Assembly (NCBI RefSeq): GCF_907165205.1
Contig: NC_058192.1
Location: forward strand, 28,176,001-28,240,000
Length of the DNA stretch: 64,000 bases
Direction of reading: 5' to 3'
Source: Coccinella septempunctata
Taxonomy: Eukaryota > Arthropoda > Insecta > Coleoptera > Coccinellidae
Made by a program: the position numbers and the translations under genes
The notes under the pieces: model-generated
Told to the model about the DNA's origin: nothing
Seen by the model: only the letters and a program-made list of their open reading frames with translations
Database searches by the model: none
Shown: positions 23,176-32,720 of the stretch, one piece after another
Layout of the letters: every line of letters starts with the position of its first letter
Numbering within the stretch: position 1 is the first letter of the stretch

Positions 23176-23299
23176 CAACGTTCGAGTTGAAATAAACTAA
23201 TGTCGCGCATTCGCTTTAACGACAACTGTCAATTTTTCGCCGCATTTTTTACTACTGGATTAGCATTCTAGAGTAAGTATATATATTATAATTTCTATG

Positions 23300-23307
23300 G
23301 TTATGCA
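23300..23307. repeat. Target-site duplication, right copy (GTTATGCA)
   Basis: Exact match to 6,812-6,819. Confidence 0.85.
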
Positions 23308-24987
23308 GCTATGAATAATAAAAATACTGCAGGAAAAAGTGGAAATAGATATTCCGAGCAACTGAAACAACTTTCCTTGTACCTATTTCTAATATGCGGA
23401 CGTTTAGCTTACGAAACACTCTATATAAACTTGCCGGGTAGCTTACCCTCAATAAGCACAGTTACAAGAGTGTTATCACAATGTAATAGATTTTTAGAAG
23501 GCGAAGTAGCGATGACGGATCTAAAAAAATGTTTGCAAAAAAGAAACTATCCTCCATATGTTTTTATAAGTGAGGACCAAACTGCAGTCGTGAAAAGAAT
23601 TCGTGACGATTCTGTGACGAATCAACTGGTTGGATGTGTTCCACATATCAATATGTCAAACGGATTCCCAAAAAACAATCAATTCAAAGTCAACAAATGC
23701 CTACGTTGACATGGCTCAACCATTGGTAGATGGAGCACCTGCATTTTGTTTAACTATTTTTGGTTCGAACAATAAATTTAATAGCGAGTCTGTAACGAAA
23801 AGATGGCAACACCTTCTGGAAGAAGCTAAAAAGAATGATATCGTGGTGATGGGCTTTTCGAGCGACGGCGATACGCGTTGCCTCAAACCAATGGAAATTA
23901 TTGCTCAGTTGCCAACTGATGAAGATAATGAATTCTCGTTAGCTCTCTTTCCATATTTCAAGGTGAGAAAAAAATTGAAATTTTAATTTCTCGTATAGGT
24001 AGCAAAAAATACTCGTAAAAAATTTTAACTGATTCACAAAGCACAATTCTGAAACTTTTTAAGGTATATATCGCAAAGCTGTGCGTTTTCACCACTACAT
24101 ATCTATACATAGCGGTCCTTCCTCAAAAGGTGATTAATTTTCATTTTAGGCCAAATACTCTATCAACGATCCAGTCGTGATTCAAGATACTGTTCACATA
24201 GCTACCAAAATTAAAACTAGGCTTCTTAAACCTGATTCTGTATTACCTATGGAAAAATATTTTGTTTCTAAGCTGCATTTGTCTGCTCTAATTCAAGAGG
24301 TTACTAAGGACCAACATCATTTGACTGCTTATGATTTAGAAGGTAAATGAGGAAATCGTTGTATCGCTTTAAAATGTTCAATCAGAAGATTGTTAAGAAA
24401 AAAAAATAATATTTTTCAATCTTTTAAAATTAAAAAAATTTATATTATTTCTAGGGAAAGATAAAATGAATTTTGAAAGCATAAATGAGTTGAGCGATAA
24501 TCGCGTTCTTGAGCCTTTAAAAGATAGAGAAGATGCAACAGGAACTCGATATCTGTTGAAAATCACCAGATATATCTTAGATGCTTTTTTGAATAAATTT
24601 CTGAGTAATGAAAATCGAATTTACAATATATGGTATGTTGTCTTTCTCCTTCGAATTTGGAGATATTGGCTCAAAGAGATTATAAAAGAGAAGAAAGAGT
24701 TTTCTTTAAAAGAGAATTGGTTGACTTCTAATTCCTATACAGGCATTGAATTGAATGCTCATGGTTTGTTGATCCTGCTGGTAAAGTGTCATGAAAAAAA
24801 TGAACAGTTTTTGCCCTGGTTATACAGTAGTCAACCTTGTGAGAAATTTTTTCGGCAAACACGATCAATGACGACAACTAACTCGACCATTGTTAATTTT
24901 GACATGTTGGACCTACTTTACCGAAGAAACCGTATCCAAGTCATTAATGATATAGTTGCAGATTCAGGTAATCACAGAAATATTTGA
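23308..24987 (+). pseudogene. Unassigned transposase, RNase H-like core
   Basis: After the TSD the frame resumes (AMNNKNTAGKSG). It continues RYSEQLKQLSLYLFLICGRL, GSLPSISTVTRVLSQ, ISEDQTAVVKRIR, and after a one-base frameshift near 23,670-23,695, MAQPLVDGAPAFCLTIFGSN and VVMGFSSDGDTRC. Two clean introns follow, 23,963-24,149 (GTGAGA...TTTTAG) and 24,343-24,454 (GTAAAT...TTCTAG). The last exon has RIYNIWYVVFLLRIWRYW, ELNAHGLLILLVKCHEKN and SSQPCEKFFRQTRSMTT. Likely acidic triad: Asp in SEDQ, Asp in SSDGD and Glu in PCEKFF. The pattern YS..(L)K..LYL...AYE......LPS(I)STV recalls P-type transposases, but the rest is different. I recall similar unnamed proteins in insects and cnidarians. Confidence 0.7.
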
Positions 24988-25344
24988 GAAACAGATCATT
25001 CACGAAAAATGTTAAAATTGGTTATCATTTGTATCAATAATCTTTCTTTTTGAAGGGAGAAATCGCTGACGAAAATTTGTACACTAGAATTCCATAGGAA
25101 TCTCTAGAAATTTCATAGGAATCTCTAGAAATTCTAAAGTAATCCCTAGGAATTCCATAGGAATCCTAAACTTTTGTACGCCATAATTACTTAGCCGTTT
25201 CCTTCTCTTTCTTCTTTCACTTTTTACATTTTTATACAAATTGAAAGAAGTAATTTGCATTGCACATCCGTTTTAATGCATGTACATATCGATCGAATAG
25301 AAATGTTTATATGCAATTCATATTATATTTGTTATCATGATTTT
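24988..25344 (+). other. Probable intron with short palindromic repeats
   Basis: A donor-like CAG/GTAATC lies at about 24,967, and an acceptor such as TTTTTTACATGATAG near 25,358 would join the core to the C-terminal exon; the phase is not settled. At 25,085-25,165 four copies of CATAGGAATCTCTAGAAATT-like sequence alternate, each partly self-complementary. Confidence 0.4.
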
Positions 25345-26116
25345 TTACATGATAGTTTCGTATTTCCGAGGGAAAAAAATTCGAAAATGGGAACTTCATC
25401 AAGGTCAGAGGCGACTCATAGAACCACGAGTCTAATTGAACTAAGGATGATTTTAGAACAGGCCGAAAAAGATGCTATAATGGATACATCAGCTGTGGGA
25501 ATGCTTTTAAGAGAACATAGTTTGAAGGAAGCGTTAGCCACAGTTTCTTTGAGAAGAAAATATGAGGAAAGGGAAAATTTGGATCTTTATATCTCAATGA
25601 GCTCTGACGAAGATACCGAGGAAGAAACTGTTTCAGATTTCGAAACTGGGCGGTCATTGAATTTAGAAGATGCAAATGAGATCGGAGTGGAGCTGGATAT
25701 ATTCCGTACTTTCAGTTCCTCAGAAATAAAGGATTACACGACAAAAAATTCGCATGAGGATGCAAGATTTTTGAGGGTCCTTGTAAACGGAAAAGAAAAA
25801 GTTTTTAGAAAATCAACTCTGTGTTGGCTGTTTCAGGAAAAAAAGGTCACCTATCAAGCGATAGAACCATACGATGCAGAGGAATGACAGAAAGGAAAAA
25901 AAAAGTGATCTGGATTGTGACAGTAATATTAATAGGACCATTTTGAAAAAATGTGAGGAAGGAAAAGTAGGAGAAACTATTGAGTTAGAAAGATACTATT
26001 GTGTATTTCACGATACATATTCCAATTTGCAATGGTATGTAATAGAAAAAGTAGAAGACCAAAAGTATAAAATGAAATTTTTGAAAGACGAATTGAATAA
26101 TTTGATTTGGCCGTAA
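25345..26116 (+). pseudogene. Unassigned transposase, C-terminal region
   Basis: The frame SFVFPREKNSKMGTSSRSEA leads into a helical region (LIELRMILEQAEKDAIMDTS), an acidic stretch (SSDEDTEEETVSDFE) and VLVNGKEKVFRKSTLCWLFQ. A one-base frameshift near 25,870-25,890 changes to a frame ending ELERYYCVFHDTYSNLQWYV and LNNLIWP, stop at 26,114-26,116. KKSTLCW-type motifs close the C terminus of the unnamed family I recall for the core exons, so I read it as the same gene. It could instead be a second ORF with its own ATG at 25,387. Confidence 0.55.
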
Positions 26117-27139
26117 ACTGATGACATTCAAATCGTAGAGAAAAAAATTATTTTTTACGGCCCTTACAGCTGCAAGGTATGGGACCATTCCAATTAAAAA
26201 GAGAAGATTTAACAGATATACAAAATACTTTCAGAAAAATAAAAAAAAAACAATTGAGAGGCTGAATTCTAGCTGCTACGCTATATATATATATATATAT
26301 ATTTTTTTATTTTTTTCAATACTATTATTTTTTTACAGAAGATTTATATTTGTTTTTTATTTGAATAAAAGTATCACATTCTAATACTTTTCATTACTGT
26401 TCGACAAGTCTTATTTTGATAATGATATCGTATCTCTTCTCCCTTGAATAATCCAATGGAAAAAAAATTTTTCGCAATAATCCGACACATTTTGCAATCA
26501 AATGAATCATCGTATTTATCGTATCTGACAAAAATTCAAAAATTGAGTCTTTAATTAAAATTTTTCGTTGTCTTTCAACCTGAAGAATTTTCGCATCTTC
26601 TAACTTCAACTTATTGGCAAATTTTTATGAAATGTAACACAACCTGGAACTTAACGAAACATAAGATACTATAAAATTTGTACATGTCTGTAACGATCGC
26701 GTACGATACTTTGTCTGGAGACCGACGAACTATTCCTACAAAATTCGGAAAACTTCATGAGTAAGAGTCAAAGAGTATCCTTAAATTTTTCTACAGAAAA
26801 TATATTTTTTAGGAATAAAAATTCCAAATTTCAAAATTTTCATTATCTGTTCAACATTATTCAACAATATTTTTTAAATGAATTAATCTGTCTGCCGTTG
26901 TTTTTCCTTTCAATTTCAATATAATATCGATTTTCATACATAAAGTTATTCTGAATAATGAAAAATCTTTTGAAATCATCCGAATTATCTCGCAGTCAAC
27001 CTAAAGCTCCCAGGAAATCTCCGAAAGCCTTCGAATTCATCCGCAATCATCTTTTTAACAATTTCAATTGATTCGATATTTTTCTCATCCTCAAAATCAT
27101 TCGAAGTGAGAAGAAATTAGCTGACCTAATACCAAATTT
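26117..27139. other. 3' non-coding region of the 22.4-kb transposon
   Basis: Includes a short (TA)n at 26,280-26,301, long T and A runs, and from about 26,980 the first degenerate copies of the ATCCGAAATC repeat. No gene is seen; the 71-codon minus-strand frame at 26,394-26,609 has no recognised domain. Confidence 0.45.
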
Positions 27140-27262
27140 CTCGCCGAAATCATTCGAAATCATCCGAAATCATCCGAAATCTTCCGAAATTATTCGCAAT
27201 CATCCGAAATCTCCGAAATCAACCGAAATCATACGAAATCATCTTGATTTCCGAAATCGATG
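27140..27262. repeat. Right subterminal GAAATC repeat array
   Basis: About nine copies of a 10-14-bp unit (ATCATCCGAAATC) end with CCGAAATCGATGTAC, which also begins the left array (4,884). The array ends about 30 bp from the right terminus. Confidence 0.8.
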
Positions 27263-27291
27263 TACATTTTTCACAGAGTGGTTACCCCCTC

Positions 27292-28646
27292 GGCCCAACT
27301 GTATAATACCGCCGTAATACCCAGCATTAAGTACAATATGGGTAACCTGTATCCCGATGAAAAAAGAGCCACAACTCTAAAGAAATGTCGAGATATTGAT
27401 GGGGAGGTCCGAAAAGTCCTAGTGGAGAATGACATCAAGGGGAAAACGACCTCAAACGACCACGTTTACCTTCTGATCAGTAGAGGAGGATTGGGTATGA
27501 AGTCGATCGAAGTAGAGACGGAAATTCACATGGTCAAGAAGGGAGTTTACATAAGATCACACCCAGAGTTGCAAGAAGTACAGGAGAGCTTTTCCCAACG
27601 GCACAGAGGTGGATGGAGAAACCCACTGACAGACCACGATTTTGTTGCTTCCAAATATAACTGCCCCAATGTAGAAAATACGCGAACAAAGATCACGAAG
27701 AACTGTAAAATCCTTAAGAAACACATTGAAAATACTTTCTACGAACAACTACAGAAGGAATGGGCAAAGAACATGCACTACATGCAAATATTGATACAAG
27801 AGCAGCCAAACGTGGAAGTCCCAGCATATACTTCTCCACTCATGGATAGCTGGCGATTCTCCCTTCTCCACAGCAGAAGAGCAGGCACATGGATTGGGGT
27901 CAATACCGGAAAGGAGACGGAATTGCAGAAGGGGGTGCGACAAATGTGAAACAGCATATCATGTCAGTAGCGCCTGCATACAAGATGCCTACAATGCCAG
28001 GCATGGCTTCGCAGTTCTCTGGAACCTCAAGTCATTGTTGAACTGCCTAGGAGCCCCAGAGGAGACCCGGCTGCAGTTTGGTGAGGCCTGCCTATGTGTG
28101 GACCTCCTTGGTGGACGTAGAGCGGAAATAAGAGCTGGAGGAAAGATTCTAACAGAAAAGCGCATCCACCACAACAAGCCGGACATTTTCATACATCTCC
28201 ATGATCCGGAAGTCCGGAAGAAATAATAATACTGGAAATCTCAGTTGCACATCTACAAAACTATATGCTCCAAGAAAAAATCAAGAAGGTGAGATATGCA
28301 GTAAATGGGTGCACACACACAGACCACAGAAATGTGGAGGAGATAGGCCTAAATTTGGTGGAAGCGCTCCGATCAAACTATGTACCATTGCCCCGTTCGC
28401 CTGGGCATATTTGTTGTCGGCTGTTTTGGGGAGATAGTGACCACTGAGGAACACAAGAACTTAAGGAAATTGTTGACTAGTATGGGCTTAAGCAACTTGA
28501 ACATCAGAATATTTCTCAATAGAAGCTCCTACAGTGTCTGTCTCCACGAGCAACATAATTTTGAAGCACTTAAGATCGTGAACTTCCGATGGGGAAACAA
28601 AATTTACAATTTACATGTTTACTGTGAAACTTACTGTGATGCTTAA
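27292..28646 (+). pseudogene. RLE retrotransposon C-terminal region
   Basis: Continues the RT interrupted at 4,869: YNTAVIPSIKYNMGNLYPDE, TSNDHVYLLISRGGLGMKSI, SPLMDSWRFSLLHSRRAGTW. After a frameshift near 27,900 come a CCHC-type knuckle (CDKCETAYHVSSACI) and the restriction-like endonuclease, with HNKPDIFI, EISVAHLQNYMLQEKIKK (in a third frame) and LGIFVVGCFGE. The PD...E...K arrangement is the nicking nuclease that starts target-primed reverse transcription in this class. Frame changes at about 27,900, 28,220 and 28,370 inactivate it. Confidence 0.85.
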
Positions 28647-28895
28647 TGTGATGCTCAGTGTGATATTTTGTCCAACAATGTAGTCTTGAATGTTCTGTTT
28701 ATACTTTATATGTCTTGATACTGACAACCTGTTATATCGAGCAGACCCACCCATCTGAGGGCGAGGAGCGTCGTCGAGGCGAAGTTTCCCGAAACAAACG
28801 GAGGAATAGTTTAGTTTTATAAATGACAGAATATATTTATATGTTTCGAAGTGTGAGACTGAAATCAATAAAGAAAATATACTACCGAGGATATA
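28647..28895 (+). other. RLE element 3' UTR and flank
   Basis: AT-rich non-coding sequence with an AATAAAG at about 28,867, 28 bp before the Tc1 end. No gene is seen. Confidence 0.4.
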
Positions 28896-29220
28896 CAGGG
28901 TGACAAGAAAAACTTCGGACAAATTTTACTGTCTTTTGGAGCAAAAGTATATGAGCGCAGCCAAATAACTTTCATTCTATTAGATTCTTTACACTTTCAT
29001 GTAATCATAGGTGAATTTCCAGTTTGATATTATTTCATTATTATTATTATTATTAACAGTTCTTTATTGGAACAATCCAAAAGGCCATCGACCGAATTCC
29101 TTCAGCCAGTTTTGTAAATAAAATATGGTAAAAATGGAAAAATATGGAAAAAAATTAATTGCATACAAATGTAAAATAGGAAAAAAAAAATTTAGTTTTT
29201 TATGAATAGTGAACTATGAA

Positions 29221-31785
29221 CTATGGTGTTGCGGACAACTTTTGGAGTTCTTCCCATATGGTGTTCGGCGGTGTCTTTCTGTTGGGTCTTCTGTTTGGAT
29301 CTCTTTCAATGCAGTAGGTTTTCAATATATCAGTATTACTCCGCTTTACCGCGAATTTTTTCCAGAGAATTCTTATTCTTTCTTCAATTGGTATTATCTT
29401 AGTCACCCGGTATAACATGCTGTTGGGAGGGTTATACAAGGAGTTCCTGGGGTGTCTCATTTTAGTGATTCCCCTGAGCGATGTGGTCTCTGCGGTACTA
29501 AGGATCTTCCTGACAGTTTTATTACTGGTGATGTAGATTGGATGACAGTATTCCAACAGAGGGCGGCATATTGTTTTATAAATATGAGCCGCTGTTTTGG
29601 TGCTTATTCCTTTGTCCTTGTAGGTTAAGGATCTAAAATGCTTGCTCCTGTTGATACATTTCTTCTTGTTGTGTATTGTGTGGTTCATCAGAGACAATTT
29701 GTGGTCCAGCTCAACACCTAGGTATTTGGCACTATTTTTGCAAGCGATGTTGGAGTTTGCCAGAACCAGTTTAGGCGAGTTCGGAGTAATGTTGTGATGA
29801 AATATGACAAACTGCGATTTTTCTGGGTTTATAGGTAGCCTCCATGTGTTGAACCATGTTAATGTCGAATCTAGTAGAAGCTGTAGATTGTCTATTGTTT
29901 TTCCAAGAGTTTTGTTGTGACTAATGAGTGTGTGGTCGTCAGCGAATTGCAGCACATACAGGTTTTTGTCAAAGTGCTTGGGATTATGGTTATAGATGTC
30001 AAACAAATAAACCTTACTAAGCAGTGTTGCAAGTGGAGAGCCTTGTGGAACACCCTGTTCACTGTGAAATAATGTTGATAAGCAGCCATTCACTCTCACC
30101 TGAAAGGTGCGATTCATCAGGTAGGCTCTTATGAGCCAGATTAAGTACGCTGGGCATTCCAACAATTTAAGTTTGTATAGAAGACCTTTATGCCAAATAC
30201 TATCAAAAGCTTTTGTAATATCCAGGAATAAAGCAGCACTGTGATTTCCCATTAAACGGTTCACCTGAACATTCGAAGTTAATAAAGTTAACGGATGAAT
30301 GGTTGAATTCCCTTCCTTAAATCCGAATTGATAGTTTGGAATTTTGTGGCTGATTTCCAATTGAACAAGTTTATTTATTAGGTATTTGTTCAAGATGTTT
30401 TCCCAAAACAGATAATAGCGTAATTGGACGATAACTTCCCAATGCACGAACTGCAGTATTGGATTTTGGAATCGTGATGATTATTCCGTGTTTCCATTCA
30501 TTAGGAAAGTAGTGTGTATTGATGCAAAACTCGTAGATTTTGATGAGATATTCGTGTACAGTTGGGTTCAGTTTGCGTAAAAGTTCTTTGGTGATATTGT
30601 CGTGTCCTGGTGCTGTGCTTTTTCCTTTGTACATTGTTTCATAATAAAGTTCCTCCTCCAAGCACATCAACTCCATTACCGGCTCACTTCGAAAATAGTC
30701 AGTATACCACTTGTTTACATCATCATACTTTTGTTTATCATATTGTGGAGTGCTTTTCTCACTGAAAGTGTCCTTGTAATATTTCGCAAAGATTTCTGCT
30801 TTTTCTTCATTTGTTGAATATAAAGTGTTGTTTTCTTCGATTGGTCCAGCATTTCGATTTTCCTTATATCGTGTCAATTTCTTTATTTGTTTCCAATAAT
30901 CCCTTCCTCTACTATCATTTATTTCATTGCAGACTGCCATCCACTTATGCTCTTTATATTGTTGTATCAGGGTCTGGATGTTTTTGTTAAAGTAATTGAT
31001 CTCCTTTTTGACTTCAGTACTGGGGCTTCTTAAATAATCTCTATGCATTTTCCTCTTTTTCTTTATTAACTTGATGATGTATGGTGGTAATTCATGTACA
31101 TAATATTTGGTTCGGAGGTCAGGGCTGTTTTCATGCACTAGAGATGTCAGAATAGAGCTGAATTGGAAAATTTTCTGCTGTGTTATAGGTTCTTTTAAAA
31201 CTCCATTGACGTAAGTTACTAAATCGTCATTAAGTTTTTCCATGTTACATTTCCTTATATTCTTTCTTGCTGGGTACTCCTGAAGGATTGGTTTGTTCAA
31301 ATCAATATAAATTTCGATGGCATCATGTTCAGTACCGAGATCAGGGTGTGTTATTATTGACTGTATATTATTCTCCATGTTTCTGGTGTATATCACACGA
31401 TCAGGGGTAGTATCTGGGTTGTTGGCCATTCTGAATGTTGGAGGTGTATTAGCCATTTTGAACGGAGCTTTCTTTAAAAATTCAGTTATCTGCTTGGCTT
31501 TTCTGGGGTTGAGATTAAGATCTCCAATTATCATGGAATATTTGTAGAGGCAAACTTTGTTGAAGATGGTTTGTTCGATAGTAGAATTTGGATGACAATA
31601 CACCAGAAAAATGTGAAGCTTATCTTCAAGAAAGGGGATGGAAAAGTGAGCTGCCTCGTTCAAAGGGTTGTTCATTTTTGGGGGATTTTCTCTAGTCATC
31701 CTTAAACCAGGATGTGTCTGAATTAGACTTCCACCACGAGTATTCTTGTTGACGACTATCCCATTTCTATGTATTATATCCCAGT
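29221..31785 (-). pseudogene. Jockey-like ORF2: endonuclease and reverse transcriptase
   Basis: The protein starts in the small piece at 38,853-38,958 (MYANLNSYTPRKHLINNILE, then NCALFVETK) and continues here at NWDIIHRNGIVVNK. The APE endonuclease has MIIGDLNLNPR and LGTEHDAI. The RT has GSYRPITLLS, FLDITKAFDSIWHKGLLYKL, EQGVPQGSPLA, LQFADDHTLI and a thumb (SAKYLGVELDHKLSLMNHTI). The C terminus ends NTIWEELQKLSATP. One frameshift near 30,420-30,445, just after PITLLSVLGK, separates two otherwise open frames of 482 and 408 codons, so this copy is only lightly damaged apart from the RTE insertion. Confidence 0.9.
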
Positions 31786-31795
31786 TTCTATAATT
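31786..31795. repeat. RTE target-site duplication, TTCTATAATT
   Basis: TTCTATAATT here is repeated exactly at 38,843-38,852, outside both ends of the RTE element. On the minus strand, joining the two sides restores NTNYR-NWDIIH in the Jockey endonuclease. Confidence 0.9.
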
Positions 31796-31858
31796 CTTCT
31801 TCTTCTTCTTCTTCTTCATTCTTATAGACCTTAAGATCTGTTCATTATGAAGGTCTCC

Positions 31859-32590
31859 TCAGTGGGTTGCGGCTTCCTGGGAGATTGAACTCCAGCTATC
31901 CTTCCACCGTTTTGGCGGTCTCCCTAATGGCCTTCTGCTTGCTGGTTTCCCGTCCTTAGCGATGTATGCTAATCGGTTAGGGTCCATTCTCTCTACGTGG
32001 TCTCGCCAATATCTCCTCCTCTTCCTGCCCCATCTCGCTATATCTTCCACTTTACAGAGTGATCTTATATCGCTGTTTTTAACTCTGTCTCTTAGTGTTT
32101 TTCCTGCAATAGTTCTGAGAGTTCTCATCTCTGCTGTTCTTAGGATACTCTTTGTTTTATTAGTGTCAGCTCGGGTCTCGATACCATAGGTTAGGATAGG
32201 TCTAACACAGGATTTGTATATCCGCACCTTTCCATCGACATGCATATGCTTGTTTGCCCACACAACCTCTCTTAGACAGCCAGATATTACCGAGGCCTTG
32301 TTGACCTGTGACTTGATGTCCTCTATCGGATTATGTTCACTGGATATGTCCACTCCCAGGTAGCGGAACTTCATCGTTTGTTCCACTATCTTGTCATCTA
32401 TAACTATTTTACATCGTGATGGTTCCTTCGAAAATGTCATGCACTTCGTTTTTTCAATAGATATGGACATGTTGAACCTTCTGCCGATCCGATAGAACTT
32501 TTGTACCTGTCTCTGTAAGTCGTCCTCTGTTTCTGCCAGAATAACTGCGTCATCCGCAAAGCATACCATGCCGATTGGTTTGCCACTCAA
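31859..32590 (-). pseudogene. RTE reverse transcriptase, C-terminal part
   Basis: Starts just after the CR1 insertion: SGKPIGMVCFADDAVILAET contains the FADD active site, followed by the thumb (EKTKCMTFSKEPSRCKI, FRYLGVDISS) and a basic C terminus (RWGRKRRRYWRDHVERMDPN, RPLGRPPKRW) typical of RTE/BovB-like proteins. It is open to its stop at 31,859. Confidence 0.85.
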
Positions 32591-32720
32591 TTCTTATTAT
32601 TATTATTATTATTATTTAATTGATAAGAGCAAAGAAAATCTCTATAAAGCTCATTTTACAGAAAAATATACACACACAAAAACATGATCAGCTATAACTG
32701 AATGGAAAAAAAAATAAAGT

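Larger units (their letters stand above)
6820..23299. mobile_element. 16.5-kb giant palindromic (foldback-like) element
   Basis: The first bases CATAGAAATCATATTACATA mirror the last bases, which read CATAGAAATTATAATATATA from the right end. Shared TIR sequence then runs through TACTCTAGAATG and GCGGCGAAAAATTGACAG. The arms (about 7.9 kb left, 8.5 kb right) are near mirror images meeting at 14,741-14,753 between two (TA)n tracts. A sampled stretch (10,190-10,310 against 20,210-20,340) has two differences in about 125 bases. Each arm holds, in mirrored order, a (TA)n tract, GGAGGTGA motifs, a 5'-truncated RT, a small MITE, a mariner-type MITE and half of the 1.2-kb TIR element. An exact 8-bp TSD flanks it. 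It has no gene of its own, so it would need a transposase in trans. The 8-bp TSD and CA-ending TIRs would suit the P superfamily (inference). Confidence 0.8.
4870..27291 (+). mobile_element. DNA transposon carrying an unassigned transposase, inflated to 22.4 kb
   Basis: The flanks carry GGCCCAACT at 4,861-4,869 and 27,292-27,300, a duplication of 8 or 9 bp. The ends are inverted: GGGGTAATCACTTC on the left against GGGGTAACCACTCTGTG read from the right end. Just inside both ends are arrays of GAAATC-type repeats, and both hold CCGAAATCGATGTAC. Without the 16,480-bp palindrome and its extra TSD copy, the core is about 5.9 kb with one long spliced gene on the + strand (5,855-26,116). An 8-9-bp TSD fits P, hAT, Merlin, Zisupton or Novosib; the CNGGGGTAA end is hAT-like, but the protein is not a typical hAT transposase. 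Confidence 0.75.
1188..28646 (+). mobile_element. RLE-type non-LTR retrotransposon, interrupted by 22.4 kb
   Basis: One retrotransposon can be followed through three segments: N-terminal region (1,188-1,848), reverse transcriptase (3,049-4,869) and C-terminal zinc knuckle plus restriction-like endonuclease (27,292-28,646). The 1,850-3,048 TIR element, the 4,589-4,844 MITE and the 4,870-27,291 DNA element are insertions in it. Joining 4,869 to 27,301 (one GGCCCAACT kept) gives an uninterrupted PQKAQL-YNTAVIPS reading. The uninterrupted relatives at 53,145-53,180 and 61,905-61,950 have the equivalent sequence. The domain order and RLE motif place it among R2/R4/Dong/NeSL-like elements, but I cannot fix the clade. 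Stops and frameshifts show it is dead. Confidence 0.8.

Noticed and set aside
6820..23299. Palindrome as pure assembly artefact
   Set aside because: Considered seriously. The exact 8-bp TSD, frame restoration, arm-specific insertions and about 2% sampled divergence make a simple mirrored-read artefact less likely, though read support is still needed.
31317..31547. Plus-strand frames over the Jockey, RTE and CR1 genes
   Set aside because: Antisense shadows of long, motif-bearing minus-strand frames.
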